Shown here in pieces: positions 1 to 7,576 of a stretch of 64,000 nucleotides of DNA. Made by a program: the position numbers and the translations under genes. Positions within the stretch are counted from its first letter, which is position 1, and the number at the start of each line of letters is the position of its first letter. The notes under the pieces were generated by a model. It searched no databases and was not told the DNA's origin. It saw nothing but the letters and a program-made list of their open reading frames with translations. The stretch is from Ancylobacter vacuolatus (GTDB taxonomy: Bacteria; Pseudomonadota; Alphaproteobacteria; Rhizobiales; Xanthobacteraceae), in contig NZ_JAUSUH010000004.1 in NCBI RefSeq assembly GCF_030813595.1, positions 124,001 to 188,000 on the forward strand, given 5' to 3'.

Positions 1-577
1 GGTCCATCAGGCCATAGCCACCATTGTAGTCGGCATCGAAGGCGGGATGGGCCGTGAAACCGAAGGCGCCGAGCCGATAGTTTAGCGACACCACCACCAG
101 ATCGCCCTCCTTGGCCAGGGCATCGAGAGGATAGAGGCCGCTGGAGCCACCGACGAAGGCGCCGCCATGGATCCACACTAGAACCGGCCGCGGGGCGGCG
201 GCTGTTTCTCCGGCACGATGCGGAGCGGCCACATTGACGAACAGGCAGTCCTCGTCGCTGCTGGATTCGGGAATGCCGTAGCGTTCCAGCTGTGGGCAGG
301 CGCTGCCATAGCCGGTCGCATCGCGCACACCGCTCCATGGCTCGGCCGGTTCGGCAACAGCGAAGCGGCGCTCTCCCGTCGGTGGCTTGGCATAGGGAAT
401 GCCCTTGAAGGCACGCACGCCGTCGGCGACGATGCCGCGCACCGCGCCTTCCTGCGTCATCACAACGGCAGGGTCCGCGACCGGTGGCATTTGAGATTGA
501 GCCTGCGCCGGAGCGCCCAGAATGCATGCGGCGAGCAGCACGAGCACGCCCAGCCTTGCCGGTGAAATACCGTTCAT
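1..577 (-). CDS. Carboxylesterase type B family protein, N-terminal part
   Basis: The frame reads leftward from an ATG at 577 and leaves the window without a stop, so only about the first 192 residues are present. The N-terminus is a signal peptide with a hydrophobic core and a likely cut after AQA. It is followed by family signatures: a GxVRG strand, GIPYAKPPTG, the SEDCLFVNV block and the oxyanion-hole segment WIHGGAF. The catalytic Ser, Glu and His lie beyond the edge. A purine-rich GGGGG site precedes the ATG. Family members are exported or periplasmic hydrolases of carboxylic esters. The substrate cannot be told from this fragment. Confidence 0.88.
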   Translation of the reverse strand, partial: MNGISPARLGVLVLLAACILGAPAQAQSQMPPVADPAVVMTQEGAVRGIVADGVRAFKGIPYAKPPTGERRFAVAEPAEPWSGVRDATGYGSACPQLERYGIPESSSDEDCLFVNVAAPHRAGETAAAPRPVLVWIHGGAFVGGSSGLYPLDALAKEGDLVVVSLNYRLGAFGFTAHPAFDADYNGGYGLMD

Positions 578-661
578 CACATCCCCCTGTCAGATCGCAT
601 GCGCCAGCGGCACCTCTCCGCTTCACCAGCAACATACTACCCTAAGGTATCATTATAAAAT

Positions 662-1591
662 CTATAGTTGTAAATCCTTTGCCGCTTCCGGCTCCCCCAG
701 CCACGCGACATGCACCATCTGCCAAGCTGCCCAGCGTTCAAACTCGGCGAGAAAATCTGCGTCGAGGGCGGCTAAGTGGCCGCCCGGCGCGATCCTGAAC
801 CAGCCTCGCGCCTCCGCTTCCGCGAACAGACTGCCGATATGGGCGGCCGACACCTGAAAGCGGTGGGCCAATTCCCGCCGACGCAGCGGCCGCGGAGTCG
901 CGGCACCCTCGATCGTTTGCCCGTAATGGTTGCCGATCACTGCTGTCAGCAGCGGATAGCCGCAATCGCGCTGGGCGAAGAACAGCACGCTGGGGAATGG
1001 ATGCAGCAGCGTTCCATTGGCGAGCACATAGGCTGCCGAGCGCGCGATCAACTCGCCCAGCGCGTCGGCGTCAGTCAGGCGAGCGGCGCGGGGCGGTCGC
1101 GACGGGTCGGACGGTGGGTCGAGCCGGTCGAACGCCTCGACGAACAGCCGCAGGGACCGGCCAATCTCGGCGATGACCACCGGCGAGGGCCGCAGCAGCG
1201 TGGCGCGCCGATCGGCGGGATCGGCCTCCACCTCGACCAGCCGTCCGGCCCGAAGCGCAGCAACGAAGCCGGCGGTCTGCCGGGGACTGGCCCCCGCCAC
1301 TTTCTGCAGGGCAGAGAGCGTCGGCGACGCCCCTCCCCGCTCGCGCCACTGGTAGTAATTGTGGATCAGCATGAAGCAGACGAGATAGCGTCCCAGCTGG
1401 TCGAACAGCTTGTAATACGGCCAGCGCACCGCCGGGTTGGCGGTCATGCCGCAGCAGTAACCGGCAATAGCGCGGCGCAGGCCGGGATGACGCAGAAGGC
1501 GATCGGCGTGCTCGTCGAAACCGTCGGGCAGGCATGCCGCCGCCCGGCCGGTCGGTCCGCGTGATCCCTGCTCCACCGCGCGTCTCGACAC
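662..1591 (-). CDS. Winged-helix (MarR-like) protein, uncertain
   Basis: The frame gives about 309 residues from a GTG at 1591; an AGGT-type ribosome site lies just upstream. The frame stays open to 1753, but that extra N-terminal stretch is Arg/Pro-rich and unlike protein. The middle (about residues 75-150) contains a segment of the kind TLSALQKVAGASPRQTAG followed by a basic wing, as in MarR regulators. A second similar segment occurs near the C-terminus (LAHRFQVSAAHIGSLFAEA). Two DNA-binding-like halves suggest a regulator. It is divergent from the carbonic anhydrase gene and could control it, which is inference. I do not recognise a named family. Confidence 0.5.
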   Translation of the reverse strand: MSRRAVEQGSRGPTGRAAACLPDGFDEHADRLLRHPGLRRAIAGYCCGMTANPAVRWPYYKLFDQLGRYLVCFMLIHNYYQWRERGGASPTLSALQKVAGASPRQTAGFVAALRAGRLVEVEADPADRRATLLRPSPVVIAEIGRSLRLFVEAFDRLDPPSDPSRPPRAARLTDADALGELIARSAAYVLANGTLLHPFPSVLFFAQRDCGYPLLTAVIGNHYGQTIEGAATPRPLRRRELAHRFQVSAAHIGSLFAEAEARGWFRIAPGGHLAALDADFLAEFERWAAWQMVHVAWLGEPEAAKDLQL

Positions 1592-1745
1592 CTGGCTTAC
1601 CTGCAAAGTTTGGGCTGGCCAGCCCGCTCTACGTAGAAATACTTGGAACAAAGTCGAACGCGGAGGTACCACAGCAGGGGGGCACCTCTGTTGGCGGCTG
1701 CGCGCCGGATTCTTCACCCACGACACGCCCCCGGGAGAAACACCC

Positions 1746-2468
1746 ATGTGCAACGATCACACCTTCGCCCTGTCGCGTCGCAAGGCGCTCACCACCGGCC
1801 TCGGCCTCGCCTCGGCCGCTTTTCTCGGTGGCCTGGCGCTACCTGTCGGCGCTTGGGCGCAAGAGGCAGCACCCAACGCCATCAGCCCCGACGAGGCGCT
1901 GAAGCGGCTGATGGACGGCAACGCACGCTATGCATCCAACGCCAGCACCAACAAGGATTTTTCTGCCGGACGAGCCGCGCGCGCCAAGGCCCAGTACCCC
2001 TTTGCCGGTCTGGTGAGCTGCGCCGATTCGCGGGTCGCGCCAGAACTGGCTTTCGATCGCGGGCCGGGCGAACTATTCGTCGTCCGCGTGGCCGGCAACT
2101 TCGTCAATGTCGACGGCCTCGCCAGCCTTGAATATGGCGTGAAGTTTCTCGGCGTGCCCCTCATCATGGTGCTTGGCCACACCAATTGCGGCGCGGTCGG
2201 CGCCGCGATCAAGGTGGTGAAGGAAAATATCAGCCTGCCGGGCCATCTCGACGAGCTGATCGACAGCATCAAGCCAGCGGTCGAGATCGCGCTGAAGGAC
2301 AATCCGCAAGACCCGCTGCACGCCGCGATCATAGAGAATGTCCGCTACAACGTCCGGGAACTGTCGGAGGCGACACCGATCATTACCGAGTTCGTGGCCA
2401 ATGGTAAGCTGAAGGTCGTCGGCGGCCTTTACGACCTCGCCACCGGCAAGGTCACCCTGGTTTCCTGA
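1746..2468 (+). CDS. Tat-exported beta-class carbonic anhydrase
   Basis: 240 residues; a GGGAGAAA ribosome site precedes the ATG. The N-terminus carries a twin-arginine signal (SRRKALTTG followed by a hydrophobic run and a cut near AWAQ), so the enzyme should be exported folded to the periplasm. The beta-class zinc and catalytic motifs are present: CADSR, then HTNCGA about 55 residues later. It interconverts CO2 and bicarbonate. Periplasmic beta enzymes of this type are known in proteobacteria and usually support inorganic carbon or pH balance. No other carbon-concentrating gene is adjacent. Confidence 0.92.
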   Translation: MCNDHTFALSRRKALTTGLGLASAAFLGGLALPVGAWAQEAAPNAISPDEALKRLMDGNARYASNASTNKDFSAGRAARAKAQYPFAGLVSCADSRVAPELAFDRGPGELFVVRVAGNFVNVDGLASLEYGVKFLGVPLIMVLGHTNCGAVGAAIKVVKENISLPGHLDELIDSIKPAVEIALKDNPQDPLHAAIIENVRYNVRELSEATPIITEFVANGKLKVVGGLYDLATGKVTLVS

Positions 2469-2541
2469 CCCGGGCGGCCCGGCGCGACCGGGCCGCTCTC
2501 GCACGGCCCGCCGGGGCGTCACCTGAAGGACGGCGCGCCCG

Positions 2542-2847
2542 TCAGATCGACGGGCCGAGATCGACCGTGCGTTCATGCGTGACCACCGGCGGCGCGGCGA
2601 AGGTGGCTCCGACCAGGCCGCGCCACAGCTGGAAGTCCTCGGAATTGCGGAAATCCACCATGTGGTTGTCCAACGTCTCCCACCGCACGACGAGCCGATA
2701 GACGCCGGGCGTCTCGATCACCTGGTGCAGGGCGACGCCATGGCAGCCCTTGGCGCGCTGAAACAGCGGCACCGCCTTGGCGACGCCCCCCTCGAAAGCC
2801 GCCTCCTCGCCGGCCTTGATCCGCAGTTCGGCAATTTCGATGATCAT
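2542..2847 (-). CDS. Antibiotic biosynthesis monooxygenase (ABM)-domain protein
   Basis: 101 residues with the dimeric alpha/beta-barrel ABM pattern. It starts with MIIEIAELRIKAGEE, has a central GCHGVALHQ segment, and continues with YRLVVRWETLDNHMVDFRNSE, the usual strand-helix ending of these heme-degrading-like or quinol monooxygenase-like folds. Family functions range from quinol oxidation to unknown housekeeping roles, and no substrate can be inferred. It stands alone on the minus strand, converging with the carbonic anhydrase gene. Confidence 0.8.
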   Translation of the reverse strand: MIIEIAELRIKAGEEAAFEGGVAKAVPLFQRAKGCHGVALHQVIETPGVYRLVVRWETLDNHMVDFRNSEDFQLWRGLVGATFAAPPVVTHERTVDLGPSI

Positions 2848-3269
2848 GCGCGCTCCTCAAGCCTGATGACACGGTGCGCCGGAGCGCTCCCCTGCGGCGA
2901 TCACAAGCACGAACATGTCGGCGCAACAAGCCGGGCGGATCGTGCTCGTCCCCACGACGGCCGGCGGCGCCCCGCATGCGCAGGCCGTGCTTTGCGATGG
3001 CTCCCGGCAGCGACGGAGGCCGCGATGTATTCACTCACCGCCGCGCCCGAAAGAACATTGGGCTCGATTGGGTTTCCAAATTTAAAAGTAAAGGCTCTTG
3101 AATAATGACCATTTGCGGCGCATATTGATTTGGTCGATAGACGGTGAATGCGCCCAGTTTTCATACATGAATTCATGTGTGTCGCGCGGCTTTTTATCCC
3201 TGAAAATGCAATTTCGACGACCCGCATCTTTGCGGGAACGCTATGTCTATAATTACGAAAGGGTTTTCC
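2848..3269. promoter_or_regulatory. Intergenic region with cold-shock gene leader
   Basis: No protein-like frame is visible here. The right half (about 3090-3269) is much richer in A and T than its surroundings and ends in a GAAAGGG ribosome site before the cold-shock ATG. Long AT-rich leaders of this kind are typical of csp genes, where they act as temperature-sensitive RNA. Transcription start and folding cannot be fixed by eye. Confidence 0.45.
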
Positions 3270-3482
3270 ATGACCGTGGGAACCGTTAAGTGGTTCAACG
3301 CCCAGAAGGGCTTTGGATTTATTGCCCCCGATGACGGCGGCAGCGATGCGTTCGTCCACATCAGCGCCGTGGAACGTGCTGGCATGAGCGATCTGCGCGA
3401 AGGTCAGAAGGTGGGCTTCGAGCTCGTCACCGACCAGCGCAGCGGCAAGATGACCGCCGACAAGCTCGAAGCGCTCTCCTGA
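3270..3482 (+). CDS. cspA: Cold-shock protein, CspA family
   Basis: 70 residues from the ATG at 3270; an in-frame ATG at 3243 lies upstream but lacks a good site, whereas GAAAGGG precedes 3270. The single OB-fold carries both RNA-binding motifs: [12 protein letters not shown] (RNP1) and DAFVHIS (RNP2). It binds single-stranded RNA and DNA and acts as an RNA chaperone. The length is standard. Its AT-rich leader suggests post-transcriptional control. The gene symbol is used in the family sense, as genomes of this order usually carry several paralogues. Confidence 0.95.
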   Translation: MTVGTVKWFNAQKGFGFIAPDDGGSDAFVHISAVERAGMSDLREGQKVGFELVTDQRSGKMTADKLEALS

Positions 3483-3606
3483 GGGCTTGACGTTGGCGGC
3501 CCCGCCCGGGGCCTTGCCGACATCGCCCTTTTCCTACCGCGTCGACCACGGATGTACTGGCGGCCGGAACGGGAAGGCAGAAACGACAAGGCGCACCGCG
3601 CCTGTC

Positions 3607-3639
3607 AGCCCCGCTCCTCCTTGAGGTTGCGGGGCTTTT
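3607..3639 (+). terminator. Rho-independent terminator or leader hairpin behind cspA
   Basis: AGCCCCGC at 3607-3614 pairs with GCGGGGCT at 3629-3636 and is followed by a T run to 3639. The loop also holds CCTC/GAGG complementarity. It lies between the cold-shock gene and the small basic gene at 3683. It may end the csp transcript or act as an attenuator in the leader of the small gene. Confidence 0.7.
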
Positions 3640-3682
3640 CGTTCGTCACAGTGCCCTTCAACCGAACCGACAGGAAAACGTC

Positions 3683-3814
3683 ATGGCCAAGGAACAACGC
3701 AGCAATCGCGAAGCCAAGAAGCCGAAGAAGGTGAAGGCTCCCGAGACGGCGGCGCCCAGCCTCTCCAAGGGGCTATCCACGCCGATCACCTTGCCGAAGA
3801 AGAAGAAGGGCTGA
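3683..3814 (+). CDS. Small lysine-rich basic protein (43 aa)
   Basis: A short frame encodes 43 residues: it begins MAKEQRSNREAKKPKK and ends in a run of lysines and glycine. AGGAAAA lies seven bases before the ATG. Similar small basic proteins next to cold-shock genes are common in Hyphomicrobiales, from memory of the family. Function is unknown; the charge suggests a nucleic-acid or ribosome partner. The terminator-like hairpin at 3607 lies in its leader and may regulate it. Confidence 0.7.
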   Translation: MAKEQRSNREAKKPKKVKAPETAAPSLSKGLSTPITLPKKKKG

Positions 3815-3834
3815 AGCGTCGCGCCTGCGGATCG

Positions 3835-4653
3835 CTAAATCTGCGGCGCGCCGTCGACCTCGTAGGTCCACACCCGGAACGACTTCAGCAGATGCGGCCC
3901 GAAGGAGTTGATGAGCGGAATGTCCGCCGCATCGCGCCCGCGTGCGACGACGATCCGGCCGATCCGCCGCACATTGTTGCGCGGATCGAACGTGTGCCAC
4001 GCGCCATCCAGGAACACCTCGATCCAGGCGCTGAAATCCATCGGATCGACAACCGGCACTCCGATATCGCCGAGATGGCCGTTCACATAGCGAGCGGGAA
4101 TGTTGAGGCAGCGGCAGAACGCCACCGCTAGATGTGCGAAGTCGCGGCACACGCCGACCCGCTCCCTGTAGGCATCGAACGCCGATCGGGTCGAGCGCGC
4201 CTGCTGGTAGTCGAATCGTATATGGCCATTGACGAAATCGCAGATGGCCTGCACCCGGTTCCAGCCCGGCGGCAGCGCGCCGAAGAGATCCCAGGCTGTC
4301 TGGCTGAGCAGGTCCGTTTCGCAGTAGCGGCTGCCCAGGAGATAGACGAGGCATTCGTCCGGCAAATCCGGCACCGGCACTTCGCGCGCCTCGGAATGCA
4401 CAGGGTCGAGCTCGCCGTCATCCTCGATCGTCGCATCGCCCCAGATCATCAGATCGCCAGCCGGTGCCACCAGGCGGCGGCAGCGATTGCCGAACAGGTC
4501 GCGATACGTCGAGGACGGCACGTCCGGCGTGGTGAAGAAGGTTTCAGGCGCCCGGATGTCCCGCCCGCGTTCCTCATGCACCGAGAGAAGGCACACCAGC
4601 GCGGTTGGCTGCGGGCAGGTGAGCGTCATCTCGTAGCCGTAGCGGATCAGCAT
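3835..4653 (-). CDS. Transglutaminase-like superfamily protein
   Basis: 272 residues; GGGAA precedes the ATG. The N-terminal beta domain is followed by the transglutaminase-like core: GVCRDFAHLAVAFCR carries the candidate nucleophilic Cys, and FDPRNN carries the third-position Asp. At the place where the family normally has His (HAW), this protein reads DFSAWIEV, so the His of the Cys-His-Asp triad is Ser. A branch of bacterial homologues may share this feature. Activity as a protease or transglutaminase is therefore uncertain. It is cytoplasmic by sequence, with no signal peptide. Confidence 0.85.
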   Translation of the reverse strand: MLIRYGYEMTLTCPQPTALVCLLSVHEERGRDIRAPETFFTTPDVPSSTYRDLFGNRCRRLVAPAGDLMIWGDATIEDDGELDPVHSEAREVPVPDLPDECLVYLLGSRYCETDLLSQTAWDLFGALPPGWNRVQAICDFVNGHIRFDYQQARSTRSAFDAYRERVGVCRDFAHLAVAFCRCLNIPARYVNGHLGDIGVPVVDPMDFSAWIEVFLDGAWHTFDPRNNVRRIGRIVVARGRDAADIPLINSFGPHLLKSFRVWTYEVDGAPQI

Positions 4654-4793
4654 GGAGTATTCCCGGAATCAGAGTTCGGAGCAGAGTACACGCCATTCGC
4701 GAAACGCCCCATCGTAGCGAACACCCCAACCCCTGACAGGGGGTAAGCAGCAAAAAGCCCGATGCGACGGCTTCCGCCGATCGGTTCGGGCGT

Positions 4794-5069
4794 TCAGCGG
4801 ATATCGGCGGCGGTCAGGGTCAGCGGCCCGCGGCGCCCCCCCGAATAGGCCTTGCTGGCGGCGGCGTAGATGGAGCTGCGCAACGTATCGAAGGCAGACA
4901 GGCAGGTGGTTTCCAGCCCATCCGACGGGCGCAGCTCCGCCGCCGACTTGCCCAGGGCGGCGATTTCGACAAGGAACTGCACCTCGAACATGCCGTCATA
5001 GCCGGTGAACCGAACGGCGCTGCGCGCGCGGTCGAAACTGCGGCTCGGATTGGGGAAGATCAGCGTCAC
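4794..5069 (-). CDS. DUF1488 family protein
   Basis: 91 residues from a GTG at 5069 with GGAG eight bases upstream. The opening TLIFPNPSRSFD and the following AVRFTGYDGMFEVQF segment are the hallmark of DUF1488, a small family of unknown function widespread in Hyphomicrobiales. It sits with two further short conserved genes on the same strand (5170-5412 and 5450-5752), possibly as a loose transcription unit. Confidence 0.8.
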   Translation of the reverse strand: MTLIFPNPSRSFDRARSAVRFTGYDGMFEVQFLVEIAALGKSAAELRPSDGLETTCLSAFDTLRSSIYAAASKAYSGGRRGPLTLTAADIR

Positions 5070-5169
5070 GATACGGCTCCCTCGGCATGCCCGAAGGCCA
5101 TCCGGACGGCATGCCGTCCGCAGTCCGCGCCGGCCTTTCCGTCCCGTTCAATGCTCATGCCCGTTTCAG

Positions 5170-5412
5170 TCACGGCGGCGGCTCCTCGTCCGGACACTGG
5201 AAACTGTCGAAGGCACCTGAAAGGAGCACCCGGCCGGTCATGTCGACGATGGACAAGGCGTCGGGCCGCTGTGGCATGTCGAGTGCGCCGGCCAGAGCCC
5301 GCGCCATCTCGACAGCGCCGTCCAGGTCGTGCACCTCGACGGCTTCGCGGCCGACGACCGCATGCGCGCTGTCCTGAGCCCGCGTGCGGTAGAATTCGAT
5401 CACGACCTTCAT
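5170..5412 (-). CDS. Hypothetical protein (80 aa)
   Basis: 80 residues from the ATG at 5412, with GGAGA upstream. It begins MKVVIEFYRTRAQDSAHAV and has an ordered alternation of strands and helices (REAVEVHDLDGAVEMARAL, then LSIVDMTGRVLL). The longer frame to 5649 overlaps the next gene and looks like non-coding sequence. No family name is recognised. It is closely linked to the DUF1488 gene. Confidence 0.6.
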   Translation of the reverse strand: MKVVIEFYRTRAQDSAHAVVGREAVEVHDLDGAVEMARALAGALDMPQRPDALSIVDMTGRVLLSGAFDSFQCPDEEPPP

Positions 5413-5449
5413 CGCGGCGCGTCTCCGCCAGCCAACGGACGTGCCGACC

Positions 5450-5752
5450 TCAGCGGCTGAAGGTCCGGTCCACAAGCGCCGAGCCTTCGCCCGGCTCGGC
5501 CGCGCGCATCGGCTCCAGGCTGTCCTCCGGCGCCACGCGCTCATACTGCTCGCGCTCATTGCGGATGCGGTATTGCAGCGCATTACCGCTCGGCGGCAGC
5601 ATCGCGGTGATGCGGTAGATGTCGCCCACGCGCGAGGTAAAAACGCCATACCCGCCCCTCAGCCGCACAACCTGCCCGACCGCAAAGAGATGGATCGTCG
5701 GATCGCGGTGGACGGCGGGCTCGCGGCGGGACGCGGAATTTGCGGGGGTCAT
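5450..5752 (-). CDS. Conserved hypothetical protein, KOW/SH3-like strand pattern
   Basis: About 100 residues from the ATG at 5752. The core reads FAVGQVVRLRGGYGVF, then YRITAMLPPSGNALQYRIR and ERVAPEDSLEP, which matches from memory a small protein conserved in Rhizobiales. The beta-rich pattern is SH3-like. Function is unknown. An AAGGA site lies about 12 bases upstream of the ATG, a little far, and a three-codon frame starts in between. Confidence 0.65.
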   Translation of the reverse strand: MTPANSASRREPAVHRDPTIHLFAVGQVVRLRGGYGVFTSRVGDIYRITAMLPPSGNALQYRIRNEREQYERVAPEDSLEPMRAAEPGEGSALVDRTFSR

Positions 5753-6242
5753 GATGACATGTCGTCCTTTGTGAAGGCGGAAGGGCGACCGTAAAGTCGC
5801 CACGGCCGGTCTGGTGACGCGGCGATAGGGCACGCGGAAAGAGGCGCACGGCGCGCCGGCTTTGCCCAAAGTGGAACTGTCCGATGACCGTCAGTAAATC
5901 GGCGATCGCGGGAGGACAAATGCCGCCATGAGGCCGGAAAACACGGGCGCCGCATCGGCCCCACCTGTCTGCCCGTCGAAAATTCAAAATCCTGAACCAC
6001 CGATATGCAGCACTGCCGCGTCAGCTCAATCAGGAACAATTTCTATTGTACGTTTGAATTGCGATTCAAACAAGGAAAAAACAAAGTATTACAGCCGCGG
6101 GGCCGCCCCGCATCTGGATTTTCTCGTTCCGCGCACGGCGGGGCACCCGATAAGCGCGCCAATGATGGCTCGCGCCGCTTCCACGAATGCTTATCGCCGC
6201 GCGCATTTGTTCCTCCATCTCGTGCGCTCATCAAGAAGGGCG
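5753..6242. other. Gene-free stretch with a perfect inverted repeat
   Basis: No convincing frame is seen in this 490-base stretch. About 6020-6095 is unusually AT-rich and contains the operator-like palindrome listed separately at 6052-6071. The rest shows no recognisable element. Confidence 0.5.
6052..6071. promoter_or_regulatory. Perfect palindrome, possible regulator binding site
   Basis: GTTTGAAT and ATTCAAAC form 8-bp arms around a 4-base centre (TGCG), inside an AT-rich island. The size fits a TetR- or LacI-type operator. It lies between the 3' end of the esterase gene and the promoter side of the gene starting at 5752. No T run follows, so a terminator is unlikely. Confidence 0.45.
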
Positions 6243-7391
6243 CTAGCGCATCAACCCGGCCGCACGCAGGGCCTGCTCAATGATACCTCTGACACCGTCC
6301 GATCCCTTGACGGCCCGCCGCGACGAGGCGCCCGGCGCGTCGGTCTCGGTCCGTTCGTCCTGGCGGGAAGAGCGGATGGCGGGTACCGGAGGAGCCGCCG
6401 GACGGCTCTTCTTGGGCGAGGGCGACGGTTTGGCCGCAGCCCGCTCCGCAGCGTCGATGCCCCAGAAGCGGGCGATCTCGCGCGTCGACGAAATGCCGAC
6501 ATCCAGCATATAGGGGCCCGGGACACCGAGATCCTCGCCAAGCGGCGTGCCATGGCCCATGGCGGCGACCGTGTTCAGTTCGATCACCGCTTCGCCGGCG
6601 CCATTGCGCCAGATGCGCCGTGCGCGGCCGCCAGACACTTCCTCCTGCGTCGGTGCCTCGCCGAGATGATGCACGCTGCGCCATTGCGCGGCGATGTCGT
6701 CGGCATTGGAGGGCGCGACGGTGTGATCGGCCGCACCTTGCCAGATGGCCACGCGCGGCCACGGCCCGGCATGGGCCGATGCCTCCCGCAGCAGCGCCCA
6801 GAGTTCCTCGTCCGACGCTGTGCCCTGCCCGCGCATACAGTCGAACGCCTCCGGCACGGTGGTGGCGGTGCCATAGGCCAGCCCGGCGATGATGGCCCCA
6901 CCGGCGAAAATCTCCGGGTAGGTCGCCAGCATCACATTGGCCATGGCCCCGCCGGCGGACAGTCCGGTGACGAAGACACGGTCGCGATCGAGCCCGTGGG
7001 TCTCGACCATGGCCGCAATCATCTGGCGGATCGACAGTGCCTCACCAGAATCGCGCCGCGCGTCGCGTGGGCGGAACCAGTTGAAGCACATGTTGGGATT
7101 GTTGCCGTGGTTCTGCTCGGGATAGAGCAGCGCGAAGCCAGCCTGATCGGCCAACTCCGACCAGCCCGCGCGATGATCATATTCGCCCGCGCTCTGCTTG
7201 CAGCCATGCAGCACGACCACAAGCGGCGCGCCTTCCGGCAGATCCGCAGGCCGGTGGTAGAGGCCCCTCAGAGAACCGGGATTCGATCCGAAGTCGCCAA
7301 GCGGCAGCAGTCGGCCGGGCGCATGGCCTGCCGAGAAGGGAGTGCCCTGTCCCGCGCCGAGCGAGGCGAGAAGGGCCATGGTATCCGACAT
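6243..7391 (-). CDS. PHB depolymerase-family esterase (extracellular-type fold)
   Basis: 382 residues from the ATG at 7391. The alpha/beta-hydrolase core has PLVVVLHGCKQSAGEYD, the nucleophile elbow GLSAGGAM, an Asp near GAADHTV and the His in MGHGTPL, the pattern of the PHB depolymerase/feruloyl esterase family. There is no clear signal peptide. The C-terminal 60 residues are Pro/Ser/Arg-rich and look disordered. Likely substrates are short polyester or acyl esters; the exact one is not readable. Confidence 0.88.
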   Translation of the reverse strand: MSDTMALLASLGAGQGTPFSAGHAPGRLLPLGDFGSNPGSLRGLYHRPADLPEGAPLVVVLHGCKQSAGEYDHRAGWSELADQAGFALLYPEQNHGNNPNMCFNWFRPRDARRDSGEALSIRQMIAAMVETHGLDRDRVFVTGLSAGGAMANVMLATYPEIFAGGAIIAGLAYGTATTVPEAFDCMRGQGTASDEELWALLREASAHAGPWPRVAIWQGAADHTVAPSNADDIAAQWRSVHHLGEAPTQEEVSGGRARRIWRNGAGEAVIELNTVAAMGHGTPLGEDLGVPGPYMLDVGISSTREIARFWGIDAAERAAAKPSPSPKKSRPAAPPVPAIRSSRQDERTETDAPGASSRRAVKGSDGVRGIIEQALRAAGLMR

Positions 7392-7576
7392 TGTCCGCAA
7401 GGGAGGTCTCCTGGCTGCGGCGCCCAGTAGCTGGACGGTATGGGGCTTAACGCCTTGACATCCACATCGTTGCTGCACCGCACAAAAACAAGAGCCATCG
7501 CGCGGGCGTGACAGCTCCAGGGACGCCGCAGAACCGCAACCGCGCCAGGGAGAGTTCCGGGCGGAGCGCGGATCGG

